DNA from: Thermococcus sp.
GTDB lineage: Archaea; Methanobacteriota_B; Thermococci; Thermococcales; Thermococcaceae
Direction of reading: 5' to 3'
NCBI RefSeq assembly: GCF_015523185.1
Contig: NZ_WAKV01000022.1
Span: forward strand, 1 to 55,082
DNA: 55,082 nt
Position 1 is the stretch's first letter, and each line of letters starts with the position of its first letter. The notes under the pieces are model-generated. The model did not search any database. It was given only the letters and a program-made list of their open reading frames with translations, and was not told the origin of the DNA. A program made the position numbers and the translations under genes. This document shows, piece by piece, positions 42,926-51,243 of the stretch.

Positions 42926-43747
42926 ATGCGTAAGTCAGAACGTCAAATCTTCGTTGAAAGCCTGCACGATGCCCGTGTAAAATCAGCTCGTGTAATCGAG
43001 CAGTTCATGAAGTACGCGACGAGGAACCTGAACGCGCGTATTGAGAACGCGAACGTCGATATTGCAGCAGCAATGCGCGACGCTGTGATTTCAACGCTCT
43101 TCAGCTTCTATCAAAACTTCTTTTTCACAGAGAAGTTCAAGCAGGCTGGTATCATGAAAGAGAGCGAGTTCATAAACTTCTCTCAAGTGCACTTCAACTT
43201 CCCCGCCGATGAAATCGAGAAAATTTTTCTGAGCTTTGATTTCTACGCTACAATCTACGATCCAGAGCAAAAAAGAGTAACGGGTCTTGTTTTGGGTGAG
43301 ATAAACACGTATGGCGGCTCCGCCCGGCAAAAATACGTTTCCTTCGGCCTCGACCGCATTCAATTCCTGCGCAGGGGCTTGGCGGAGGCGGGGAGCGAAT
43401 ACAAGAACGTCAAGTTCGTCTACGTAATCATTGCAGACGTTTCAGACTACGACAAGCACGCGCTCGAGAGCTACGCGCGCGAGAAGGGCATTTCCCTCGT
43501 GATTGTCCCATACAGCCCGCTGAAATCGGTTTTCGACGCGGTGGCGGTGCGCGTGTTCTCGACGAATCAGAAGAAGCTCGACGTGTTCAAATTGTTCATA
43601 GAAGAGCTTGCTGCGGTTGTTTTCACTGAAAAGAGCGAGGGGGCGGGCGAGGAGGGCGGTGCAGCTGATTTGAAGCGGCGCGTTGTGACGAGTGACGAGT
43701 TGCTTGACGACTTCATCGACGTCGTCTACGTTGCCCCCGCCCCGTAA
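42926..43747 (+). CDS. Element hypothetical protein (273 residues), possible nuclease fold
   Basis: The ATG at 42926 behind CTGGTGGTGCACG gives MRKSERQIFVESLHDARVKS; the upstream part of the frame is AT-rich and spurious. The first 100 residues are helical. Residues 103-200 alternate strands and helices, with FDFYATIYDP, LVLGEINTYGG (E125) and VKFVYVIIADVSDYDKHALE, a pattern seen in PD-(D/E)XK nucleases, but with N in place of the catalytic K. It directly follows the origin-like array and may act there. Confidence 0.6.
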   Translation: MRKSERQIFVESLHDARVKSARVIEQFMKYATRNLNARIENANVDIAAAMRDAVISTLFSFYQNFFFTEKFKQAGIMKESEFINFSQVHFNFPADEIEKIFLSFDFYATIYDPEQKRVTGLVLGEINTYGGSARQKYVSFGLDRIQFLRRGLAEAGSEYKNVKFVYVIIADVSDYDKHALESYAREKGISLVIVPYSPLKSVFDAVAVRVFSTNQKKLDVFKLFIEELAAVVFTEKSEGAGEEGGAADLKRRVVTSDELLDDFIDVVYVAPAP

Positions 43748-43789
43748 CCCTTTTCTTTTCTCTTCTGATTTTATTATGGTGATTTCATC

Positions 43790-44218
43790 GTGGCGGAGGA
43801 GAAACAACAGCTCGAAAACGACGAGTTTGAAGTACTCTACAAGAAGCTGAGAACAGCATCACGGAGACTCTACGTCGTTGAGGAGGAGATAGACGAGCTT
43901 TATGCCCGAGTTGAACGCCTCGAAAAGGAGCAGAAACGGGAAAAGGACGAGAAGAGGGCAGAAATCGAGGAGTTGAAAAAAGTTGTCGATGGAATTATTG
44001 AAGAAATCAAGACATTGAGAACAGATATCGTAACGCTTGAAGAGAAAGTAGATGACCTCGACCGACGCCTTGTTGATTGTGAAGAGGATATAAAGAAGCT
44101 TTCTGACAAGCTTGATGATCTCAAGAGCTACACAGACAAAACCTTTGCCATTGCGAAGAAAGTAGAGCGTCATTTGGGTCTTGAAGAGGATGAAAAGAGC
44201 AGACGACGCCGCCGTTGA
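43790..44218 (+). CDS. Element coiled-coil protein (142 residues)
   Basis: A GTG start behind GGTGATTTCATC gives an almost wholly coiled-coil protein (EEEIDELYARVERLEKEQKR; KTLRTDIVTLEEKVDDLDRR; EDIKKLSDKLDDLKSYTD) with a basic end (KSRRRRR). Its C-terminal KTFAIAKKVERHL resembles that of the 85-residue protein. Oligo-pyrimidine tracts lie on both sides. It might act as a structural or partition-type factor; this is inference only. Confidence 0.65.
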   Translation: MAEEKQQLENDEFEVLYKKLRTASRRLYVVEEEIDELYARVERLEKEQKREKDEKRAEIEELKKVVDGIIEEIKTLRTDIVTLEEKVDDLDRRLVDCEEDIKKLSDKLDDLKSYTDKTFAIAKKVERHLGLEEDEKSRRRRR

Positions 44219-44294
44219 TTTGCCGTCCATTCCTCCGTTTTTTCTCGTTTCTTTTCTCGCTGATTGTTGATAATCGAATAGTAAAAGATATAGG

Positions 44295-44307
44295 GGGCCA
44301 GCGGCCC
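44295..44307 (+). promoter_or_regulatory. GC hairpin upstream of int(N)
   Basis: GGGCC-AGC-GGCCC lies about 40 bases before the int(N) ATG, just after a TATA-like AAAGATATAG. GTTCGTACTGTGAAC follows. Either element could be an operator controlling integrase expression. Confidence 0.35.
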
Positions 44308-44347
44308 AATATGTTCGTACTGTGAACACACTGTGGAGGTGTGGAGA

Positions 44348-44557
44348 ATGAGTCATCGAGTTGATGTTCACATAAAGATAAGCTCGGCTCTGCTCGCTCA
44401 GATTCGCAAAAGAGGCTATCAGCTCAGCTCTTTTTTCGAGGCTGCTGGCTTGGCTTATTTGGCTTTGCTCGGCTCAGAAAGCTCAGATTTTGAAAAAAGC
44501 TGGTGCGGTGGCCGGGATTTGAACCCGGGCCAGCGGCGTGGCAGGCCGCTGTCCTAG
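44348..44557 (+). CDS. Integrase N-terminal part, int(N), of the split SSV-type recombinase
   Basis: The ATG at 44348 behind GGAGGTGTGGAGA opens MSHRVDVHIKISSALLAQIR. The frame runs through the att core (CGGRDLNPGQRRG, antisense to tRNA-Gly) and stops after four host-encoded residues, RPLS. In the excised circle it would continue into int(C). The first 40 residues look like a ribbon-helix-helix motif (a strand, then two helices with SSFFEAAGLAYLAL). Integration inactivates the gene, as in SSV1-type elements. Confidence 0.85.
   Translation: MSHRVDVHIKISSALLAQIRKRGYQLSSFFEAAGLAYLALLGSESSDFEKSWCGGRDLNPGQRRGRPLS
44501..44544 (-). repeat. attR: 44-bp repeat within tRNA-Gly
   Basis: This is the second copy of the 44-bp direct repeat and forms the 3' half of the intact tRNA-Gly gene, here supplied by the element so that the tRNA is restored after integration. 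Confidence 0.93.
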
Positions 44558-44577
44558 CCAGGCTAGACTACCACCGC
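44501..44577 (-). tRNA. tRNA-Gly(GCC), integration target
   Basis: On the minus strand, acceptor GCGGTGG pairs with CCACCGC, the anticodon stem GCGGC/GCCGC encloses CTGCCAC (anticodon GCC), the T arm is CGGGTTCAAATCCCG, and CCA is encoded. A TATA-like AAATTTATAAAC on the minus strand (near 44609-44620) is at the right distance upstream. The gene is functional and reconstituted by the element's att copy. Confidence 0.95.
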
Positions 44578-44649
44578 ACAGGCCCGATACTAACTCATCA
44601 GGAGAGCGTTTATAAATTTTTCGGTTTGGAGCGACGGGATTAGAAAGGT

Positions 44650-44661
44650 TAAATTTATAAA
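44650..44661 (+). promoter_or_regulatory. TATA box of tRNA-Arg(GCG)
   Basis: TAAATTTATAAA is centred about 34 bases before the tRNA-Arg 5' end, matching the strong tRNA promoters elsewhere in the window. Confidence 0.55.
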
Positions 44662-44689
44662 CACTGTCCCAAAAGGGTTAGAGGGCAGT

Positions 44690-44767
44690 GCCCCGGTGGC
44701 CTAGTCTGGATAGGGCGCGAGGCTGCGGACCTCGAGGTCCGGGGTTCAAATCCCCGCCGGGGCGCCA
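44690..44767 (+). tRNA. tRNA-Arg(GCG)
   Basis: Acceptor GCCCCGG pairs with CCGGGGC, the anticodon stem CGAGG/CCTCG encloses CTGCGGA (anticodon GCG), and the T loop is GGTTCAAATCC. CCA is encoded. Its 3' end is one base from the stop codon of the convergent solenoid gene, so this tRNA has no trailing repeat. Confidence 0.95.
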
Positions 44768-44768
44768 G

Positions 44769-45833
44769 TTAAACCTCGTTTCTCTCAACACTCATACCAA
44801 GTTCAAAGAGCTCCCTTGAGATTCTCCTTAGCCTCTCGTCGCCTCTCCTCTTGGCTTCCTCCAGCATCTCAAAGGCGAGGAACTTGAGAATTCTACCTCT
44901 TTTCCAGCCATCGGTGGCCCAGATGAGGACATTCCTCAGGAAATCCCTATCAATGCCCCTCTCCTTTGTGACCTCGTAGGCTACCATCAGCCTCGTTACT
45001 GGGTTGTGGGTTTTTTCCAGGTATTTCAGAACGAGTTCCGGGTTTTGGACGTTCTCCCTCGCGAGAAGCGAACCAAGGGCCTGGGAGGACTCCAGCTCGT
45101 CAAAAACTTTCTCGGCCTTACTTACGTCACCGCTCTCGAAAAGTTTCACGCCTATTTCCTCAAGGTAAAAGCTCCTGAAGGGTTCTGGTAGGCCTCTGGC
45201 GAGTTTTTCGGCCTCTTCGAGCTCTCCCTCTTCGATTAGTTTTTGGATGTATTCAAAAACGTAGCTCTCGGGCTCCCTTTCTGTCTCAAAAACTGGCTTC
45301 GGTGGTTCCCATTTTGGTGCTTTCTCGGTTCTCTCAACTAACCCGGTCTTTATCTCCCCTTTTATCCTATGAACTACAGAGCCGGGCATTAGTTTGCCGT
45401 CTTTATAGACAATCCCGTATGGGAGGGGTTTTAGGTCTTCTAAATCTCTCTCGTCGAGTTTTAGGTCGCTCAGGCGAATCTCGATGCCCTTCGTTGCTAT
45501 TGCCCTCGCCAGAAAGTTGCTAACCGCCCGGAAGGCCTTCTTCCTGAGAAAGGCGTTCCCAATCCTTCTGGCCGTTTCGAGGGCCTCCTTGAACCTCCCG
45601 TCTCTGGAAAACATATAGGCGAGGGAGCGAAGGGCTTCATCCCTTATGGTTGGCTCCTCTATGGAGGTTGCAACCTCGATGGCTCTCGGGGGATTATCCG
45701 CTATGGCCTCTGAAACCCATTTGAGTGCGTAGGAGCGCCAGTAGGGGTCTTCTATTTTCTGTGCCACTTCCCTGGCTTTTTCAACATCCCCCTCCCCGAG
45801 GAGCTGTCTGACGAGCAAAAGTCTCTCGTCCAT
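44769..45833 (-). CDS. Alpha-solenoid (TPR/HEAT-like) repeat protein, paralogue of 33439
   Basis: The 354-residue protein has helical repeats with IEDPYWRSYALKWVSEAI (about 27-44), IEEPTIRDEALRSLAYMF (about 58-75) and IGNAFLRKKAFRAVSNFL (about 90-107), closely like the turns of the 433-residue protein at 33439. A central non-repeat section (LPYGIVYKDGKLMPGSVVHR) is unique. It begins one base after the uridine phosphorylase gene, in one operon with it. It is probably a protein-interaction scaffold. Confidence 0.7.
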   Translation of the reverse strand: MDERLLLVRQLLGEGDVEKAREVAQKIEDPYWRSYALKWVSEAIADNPPRAIEVATSIEEPTIRDEALRSLAYMFSRDGRFKEALETARRIGNAFLRKKAFRAVSNFLARAIATKGIEIRLSDLKLDERDLEDLKPLPYGIVYKDGKLMPGSVVHRIKGEIKTGLVERTEKAPKWEPPKPVFETEREPESYVFEYIQKLIEEGELEEAEKLARGLPEPFRSFYLEEIGVKLFESGDVSKAEKVFDELESSQALGSLLARENVQNPELVLKYLEKTHNPVTRLMVAYEVTKERGIDRDFLRNVLIWATDGWKRGRILKFLAFEMLEEAKRRGDERLRRISRELFELGMSVERNEV

Positions 45834-45834
45834 C

Positions 45835-46668
45835 TCAACCCCTCAGCCCGGGGAACCATACCCTCTTCCCGGCCTTCTCTTTCTCCTCGTCCCACTCGTG
45901 GAGTATCTTAACCGCTTCACTCGCAACTAAAGCGGCTTCCCTTTCTCCAGCCTTTCCAAACTCGTTGGTAATCCTGTTGGCGAAGACCGCGCAAACGCAA
46001 CCGGCCCTTAGGCCATAGATGTTGGCCAGAGTGTAAAGGGTCGCCGCCTCCATCTCAAAGTTCGTAACCCTCGCCTGTCTCAGGTCGTCGAGTATGTTCC
46101 TGGCAAAGCTCGGGAAGTAGCCGTTTAGACCCGGTCTTCCCTGGCCGAGGTAGAAGCTGTCGGTTGAAGCGGTAATGCCGAGGTGATATCTAACGCCCAG
46201 GCTTTCTGCTGCTTCAATCAAAGCCATCGTTACCTCCAGGTCGGCCACCGCAGGATATTCAACGCGGACGTACTGCTTTGAAGTTCCCTCAAGCCTCACC
46301 GCCGCTCTCGCTATAATCAAATCCCCTATCTCCATTCCCGGCTGTATCGCTCCGGTTGAGCCAACCCTGATGAAAGTATCGGCACCTATCGCGGCAAGCT
46401 CTTCAACAGCTATGGCAGTGGAAGGCCCGCCTATTCCGGTGGAGGTGACGCTTATGGGAACGCCCTTGTATTTGCCCGTGTGAGTCCTGTACTCGCGGTG
46501 GAAGGCTATCTCTTTAGCTTCGTCCCAGAGGGAGCTTATCTTTGGAACCCTCTCGGGGTCTCCTGGAAGGAGGACGTAGCGCGCAACATCACCCGGCTTG
46601 CAGGCTATGTGGTACTGGTAACCTTCCTCGGTCTGTGGCCTTTCAGCGGAGATAAACTTCTCTACCAT
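45835..46668 (-). CDS. udp: Uridine phosphorylase-like nucleoside phosphorylase
   Basis: The ATG at 46668 behind AGGTGGTTGCC gives 277 residues with LLPGDPERVPKISSLWDEAK, STGIGGPSTAIAVEELAAIG, FIRVGSTGAIQPGMEIGDLI and VTNFEMEAATLYTLANI, the NP-I family signature near uridine phosphorylases. It cleaves a pyrimidine nucleoside with phosphate. An in-frame ATG 21 bases upstream (46689) is less well placed. Confidence 0.88.
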   Translation of the reverse strand: MVEKFISAERPQTEEGYQYHIACKPGDVARYVLLPGDPERVPKISSLWDEAKEIAFHREYRTHTGKYKGVPISVTSTGIGGPSTAIAVEELAAIGADTFIRVGSTGAIQPGMEIGDLIIARAAVRLEGTSKQYVRVEYPAVADLEVTMALIEAAESLGVRYHLGITASTDSFYLGQGRPGLNGYFPSFARNILDDLRQARVTNFEMEAATLYTLANIYGLRAGCVCAVFANRITNEFGKAGEREAALVASEAVKILHEWDEEKEKAGKRVWFPGLRG

Positions 46669-46738
46669 GGCAACCACCTTTTTATGCATTCTTGCACTAT
46701 AATCGACGTTAAACTAAAAAGCCTTTGGGGTTGGGAGC

Positions 46739-47803
46739 ATGCTCCGGTGCACCCGCTGTGGGAAGACCTATCCCGAGAGCTTCCGTTTGAAATGCGACTG
46801 TGGAGGAACGTTGCTCGTTGAGAGGGAGCACTACGACTTCTTCGGGAGTCTGTTGAATTACCTGGATATGCGTCGCTACCTCAACTTTCTTCCCATTGGC
46901 GGTAACTACCTCCCTCCGGCTGTTCCTGCAATAACTCCAACTGTTCCACTTGACATCAACGGCGTCTTGGCCATTTTCAAGCTCGACTACCTCCAGCCGA
47001 GCGGTTCCTTCAAGGACAGGGGGACCTTTGTAACCGTGGGAAAGCTCATGGAGGAGGGAATCGGAGAAGTCGTTCTCGACAGTTCTGGAAACGCCGCCCT
47101 GAGCTTTGCACTTTACTCCCTGCCGGCGGGCGTAAAGGCGCATATCTTCGTCTCCTACGATGCAATGCCCGGGAAGGTTTCCCTCCTCCAGAGGCTTGGT
47201 GCCGTTCTTCACTTCGTTGATGGGGACAGGATGACAGTCCACGGCAAAGCCGAGGAGTTTGCTAAAAGAGAGGGCCTAACCTACGTCTCTCACTGGCTCA
47301 ACCCCTACTTCATCGAGGGGACCAAAACGGTTGCATTTGAGGTTTACGAGCAGGTCGGCCTTCCTGACTACGTTCTGGTTCCAACGGGAAGCGGAACGCT
47401 CTTCCTCGGCCTCTGGAAGGGTTTCAAGGAGCTTGAGGAGATGGGCGAGATATCAAAGCTTCCCGTTTTCGTCGCCGTCCAGGCTTCTGGTTATGAGAGC
47501 CTCTGCGAACGCTCCACGGTGAAGAACAACTTGGCTGACGGCATAGCCATTCCAAATCCCCCGCGTCTTGAGGAGATGAGAAGGGTTTTGGAAGAGACCA
47601 ACGGCCTCTGCGTTAGCGTTGATGAAATTGAAACCAAAGGTGCATTGAGCTGGCTGAAGAGGATGGGCCTTCTCGTTGAGCCCACCTCGGCCGTTGTTCT
47701 AAGCGCCCTCTGGAAGCTGATTGAAACCGGTGAAATACCCAATGGCTCCAAGGTCTTGCTCCCCCTCACGGGCTCGGGCCTTAAACTAACCGAAGGTATT
47801 TAA
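46739..47803 (+). CDS. Threonine synthase-like PLP enzyme
   Basis: The 354-residue protein opens with a zinc-ribbon-like CTRCGKTYPESFRLKCDCGG, then SGSFKDRG with the PLP-binding lysine (near residue 90), DSSGNAALSFALYS and VPTGSGTLFLGLWKGFKELE as phosphate-binding loop. This is the fold type II threonine synthase family. Related archaeal proteins include dedicated threonine synthases and paralogues, so the substrate is likely but not certain. Confidence 0.82.
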   Translation: MLRCTRCGKTYPESFRLKCDCGGTLLVEREHYDFFGSLLNYLDMRRYLNFLPIGGNYLPPAVPAITPTVPLDINGVLAIFKLDYLQPSGSFKDRGTFVTVGKLMEEGIGEVVLDSSGNAALSFALYSLPAGVKAHIFVSYDAMPGKVSLLQRLGAVLHFVDGDRMTVHGKAEEFAKREGLTYVSHWLNPYFIEGTKTVAFEVYEQVGLPDYVLVPTGSGTLFLGLWKGFKELEEMGEISKLPVFVAVQASGYESLCERSTVKNNLADGIAIPNPPRLEEMRRVLEETNGLCVSVDEIETKGALSWLKRMGLLVEPTSAVVLSALWKLIETGEIPNGSKVLLPLTGSGLKLTEGI

Positions 47804-47838
47804 AGTCTCGCGACAACTAAAGGGTGGAGGTGAGAGAG

Positions 47839-48714
47839 ATGATTAGGTATCCAGCGGTTGCAGGTAGCTTCTATCCGGCTGACGATACGCTCATAGAGAT
47901 GCTGGAGGAGTTTTTCAGCGACCTTGGCGAAGAAGGTAATGAGCGGAGAATCACAGCTGGAGTTGCGCCCCACGCTGGTTACGTATTCTCGGGCTACACA
48001 GCCAGCAGGACATACAAGGCGATATTCGAGGACGGCCTGCCCGAGACCTTCGTAATCCTCGGGCCGAACCATACTGGCTTGGGCTCGCCCATAGCAGTCT
48101 ATCCTGAAGGCGAGTGGCTTACCCCACTCGGGAGCATAGAAGTCGATTCCGAGATGGCCAAGGCCATAGCGAAGCTATCGGGAATAGCGGATTTGGACGA
48201 CCTCGCCCACAAGTACGAGCATTCCATAGAAGTTCAGGTTCCTTTCATCCAGTATCTCGCTGAGAAGGCCGGAAAGGACGTTCAAATCGTCCCGATAACC
48301 CTTGGCATCCAGGATGAGGAAGTTTCGAGGGCACTTGGAAAGGCAATCTTCGAAGCCTCTAAAGAGCTCGACAGGGACGTTGTTGTCATAGCCAGCACGG
48401 ACTTCATGCATTACGGCCCCGTTTATGGTTACGTGCCGTTTAGGGCTAGGGCCGATGAGCTCCCTCATAGAATCAAGGAGTGGGACTTCAGGCTAATCAG
48501 GAGAATACTTGACTTTGACGTTGACGGTCTCTTCAGGGAGCTTCGCGAGATGAGGCACACGATGTGCGGCCCCGGTGGCGTTGGAACGGCGATAGTCTAC
48601 TCGCGCCTCGCTGGAGCGGTTGAGGCTGAACTTTTGCACTACACGACGAGCTACGAGGTCAGTAGAAGCACCGAGGCGGTGGTTGGCTACGCGAGCATAG
48701 TGATGAGGCGTTGA
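47839..48714 (+). CDS. MEMO1-family protein
   Basis: The ATG at 47839 behind GGTGGAGGTGAGAGAG gives 291 residues with [63 protein letters not shown] and [12 protein letters not shown]. Histidines and cysteine in these motifs match the MEMO metal site. The family resembles extradiol dioxygenases and is often found next to mevalonate genes in archaea, which is also the case here a few genes away. Confidence 0.9.
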   Translation: MIRYPAVAGSFYPADDTLIEMLEEFFSDLGEEGNERRITAGVAPHAGYVFSGYTASRTYKAIFEDGLPETFVILGPNHTGLGSPIAVYPEGEWLTPLGSIEVDSEMAKAIAKLSGIADLDDLAHKYEHSIEVQVPFIQYLAEKAGKDVQIVPITLGIQDEEVSRALGKAIFEASKELDRDVVVIASTDFMHYGPVYGYVPFRARADELPHRIKEWDFRLIRRILDFDVDGLFRELREMRHTMCGPGGVGTAIVYSRLAGAVEAELLHYTTSYEVSRSTEAVVGYASIVMRR

Positions 48715-48774
48715 TTCCTACCTTTCTGATTCTTTTGATATGACTTGGATTAAAAGAAGGAAAAGAAAGAGAAC

Positions 48775-51243
48775 TCAGAAGGCCGCCTTGTGGCGCTGGT
48801 GTTCGACCTCCCAGCTGAAGAATCTGTATGCGGCCCTCTTTGTGATGTCCTCTATGAAGAACCAGACTATGCAGTACACCCATATGAAGGCTGCGTACTT
48901 CCATCCTATCGCGGCCACACCCCAGCCGTAGACTGCTATCAGCGTCGCTAGTATCTTTGTCCCCACAGCACTCCAGAAGAGCCACTTGCCGGGCATTATG
49001 CTCCAGAACGGCCCCCTCGTCCTCGTGACGAATATCGTCAGGTGTCCCGCAACCGCGAGCTTTAGGAATATCATGCTCTGTATTAGTGCGAGTCCAGTGG
49101 CTGTCCTGTAGGAGATGCCAAAGTAGTTTATAAGTATCCACATCAGCAGGAACGTCTCTATGACACCCATGCTTCCTATTATCGTCGAGACGGTGAGTAT
49201 CTCCCGTATGTTCCATTTCTCGGGCCTGCGGTTTATCTTCACGTTGTCGTAAGCTATAGTGATTATCGGCAGGTCGTTGAGCAACGCTAGGAGAATTATC
49301 ATTACAGCGGTTACGGGATAGAAGTTGTAGGCCAGTATGCTGAGGGTTATGAAGAAGAGAACCCTTATGGTCTCTGTTATGCGGTAGATGACATAGCTAT
49401 ACATTCTCTGGAATATCTTCCTAGCCTCGACTATGGCGTTCTTTATAACGCTTATCCCTGATGCTAGGAGCACTATGTCCGCGGCGGCTCTTGCCGCGTC
49501 CGTTGCGCCTGAAACCGCTATCCCAACGTCAGCCTGCTTGAGTGCAGGGGCATCGTTCACGCCGTCGCCTGTCATGGCAACTTTGTGGCCTGCCTCCTGG
49601 AGGGCCTTAACTATCTTGAACTTGTGCTCGGGATAAACCTGCGCGAATCCATCCGCTTCCTCGCAGAGCTTAATGAGCTCATGACCCTTAGCCCTGTCCA
49701 GTTCTTCGGCCGTGTGAATCCTCGTCCCAATACCGAGTATCTTCGCTATCTGCCTTGCTATCGCTATGTGGTCGCCGGTTATCATTTTAACCCTTATCCC
49801 GTTCCTCTGGAGGAACTTGACAGTGCTGGCGGAGTCGTCTCTCGGCGGGTCAAAGAGTGGTATCAGCCCGACGAACTTCCAGCCGTCGCCAAAATCCACT
49901 GCAACACCGAGGGTTCTGTAGCCTTCCCTCGCGAGTTCCTCTACCTTCTTCATAACCTCCTCCCTAAGCTTCTCGTCAGCTTTTACCATGTCGAGGATGA
50001 CCTGTGGTGCACCTTTCGCCGTTCTGAATCTCTTTCCATTGCATTCAACCTCTGCCTCGGTGTGCTTTATTACAGGGTCAAATGGGACGAACTTCACCTG
50101 TTTGCAGGCCTTGAGCTGGTCCTTTTCCTTGACGGCCCTCAGGACGGCTAGGTCTATCGGGTCCTTGTTCTCCTCCTTGCTTGCCAGTGCCGCGTAGAAT
50201 AGCATTTCATCGACGCTGAAGCCGTCCCACGCGATTGGATTGTTAACGGTCAGCTGGTTCTTGGTGAGGGTTCCCGTCTTGTCGGCGCAGAGTGTGTCCA
50301 CGGCCGCGAGCTCTTCGATTGCCACGAGCTTCGTTACTATGGTCTGCCTCTTGGCAAGTTCATAGGCCCCTATGGCCATCGTGATGCTCAGCACAGCTGG
50401 CAACGCCGCGGGAATTGCCGCAACCGTGAGGACGAGGGCGAACCTGAGGAGCTCAATAACTGGTTTGCCCCTGTGCAACTCCACCAGGAACATTATGGAG
50501 ACCATTATGAGGCTCAGGACTATGAGGTAGTTGCCTATGTTTATGACGAGCTTCTGATACTCGCTTGTCGTCTTTGCGGACTGAACGAGCTGAACAGTTC
50601 TTCCAAAGTACGTGTGAAGTCCCGTTGCGACAACGACTCCTGTCATCTCACCCCTCTTAACTATCGAGCCGCTGTAAACCATGTCCCCAACCTTTTTCGT
50701 TACCGGCACGCTTTCGCCTGTCAACACAGATTCATCAACCGTCAGAAAGTCACCCTCAATTAGCTTGACGTCCGCGGGGATTATGTCCCCCATTCTCAGC
50801 CGGATTATGTCCCCAGGGACGAGCTCCCTAGCTGGTATCGTCTTCCACTCCCCATCGCGCAGAACCCTTACCTCTAGGGTCAGTTTCTGTTTGAGGTACT
50901 CCATGATGTTCTCTGCCTTGTGCTCCTGCCAGAAGCCAACAACTGCGTTGATTATAAGAAGGCTGACTATTATCCCGAAGTCCTCCCAGTGGTGGACTAT
51001 AGCCGAGAGAATCGCGGCGATTTCAATCATCCACGGTATGGGGCCCCAGAAGTAGGAGAGAAACTTTACGATTGGGCTCACCTTCTTCTCGGGAATCTCG
51101 TTGGGGCCGACCTCTCTGAGACGGCGCTTGGCCTCCTCCGTTGTCAAACCCCGTTTTGGGTCAACGTTCAGATACTTCAAGACTTCTTCAACGCTCATGT
51201 GCTTTGCCTTCTGGGCTATTCCCTGTAAGTCCCCTAAAGGCAT
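48775..51243 (-). CDS. P-type (type III) plasma-membrane proton ATPase
   Basis: The 822-residue protein has the actuator motif LTGESVPVTKK, the phosphorylation motif ADKTGTLTKNQ (D near 320), MITGDHIAIARQIAKILG and MTGDGVNDAPALKQADVGIA. The helix before the P domain contains VAAIPAALPAVLS, and LLALLNDLPIITIAYDNV is in the C-terminal membrane part, as in P3A proton pumps. About ten membrane helices are visible. A GGAGGTGATACC site precedes the start. It pumps ions outward, most likely protons. Confidence 0.92.
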   Translation of the reverse strand: MPLGDLQGIAQKAKHMSVEEVLKYLNVDPKRGLTTEEAKRRLREVGPNEIPEKKVSPIVKFLSYFWGPIPWMIEIAAILSAIVHHWEDFGIIVSLLIINAVVGFWQEHKAENIMEYLKQKLTLEVRVLRDGEWKTIPARELVPGDIIRLRMGDIIPADVKLIEGDFLTVDESVLTGESVPVTKKVGDMVYSGSIVKRGEMTGVVVATGLHTYFGRTVQLVQSAKTTSEYQKLVINIGNYLIVLSLIMVSIMFLVELHRGKPVIELLRFALVLTVAAIPAALPAVLSITMAIGAYELAKRQTIVTKLVAIEELAAVDTLCADKTGTLTKNQLTVNNPIAWDGFSVDEMLFYAALASKEENKDPIDLAVLRAVKEKDQLKACKQVKFVPFDPVIKHTEAEVECNGKRFRTAKGAPQVILDMVKADEKLREEVMKKVEELAREGYRTLGVAVDFGDGWKFVGLIPLFDPPRDDSASTVKFLQRNGIRVKMITGDHIAIARQIAKILGIGTRIHTAEELDRAKGHELIKLCEEADGFAQVYPEHKFKIVKALQEAGHKVAMTGDGVNDAPALKQADVGIAVSGATDAARAAADIVLLASGISVIKNAIVEARKIFQRMYSYVIYRITETIRVLFFITLSILAYNFYPVTAVMIILLALLNDLPIITIAYDNVKINRRPEKWNIREILTVSTIIGSMGVIETFLLMWILINYFGISYRTATGLALIQSMIFLKLAVAGHLTIFVTRTRGPFWSIMPGKWLFWSAVGTKILATLIAVYGWGVAAIGWKYAAFIWVYCIVWFFIEDITKRAAYRFFSWEVEHQRHKAAF

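Larger units (their letters stand above)
37620..44544. mobile_element. Integrated SSV-type element in tRNA-Gly(GCC), about 6.9 kb
   Basis: A perfect 44-bp direct repeat (37620-37663 and 44501-44544) equals the 3' half of tRNA-Gly from the anticodon loop to CCA. The integrase is split across the two ends in matching frame. The contents are small genes of unknown function, mostly on the plus strand, one large minus-strand gene, and two repeat-rich intergenic regions. No capsid, portal or packaging ATPase is recognisable, so it looks like an integrated plasmid rather than a full provirus. It is much smaller than the roughly 20-kb TKV and pT26-2-like elements I know of in this order. Confidence 0.92.
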
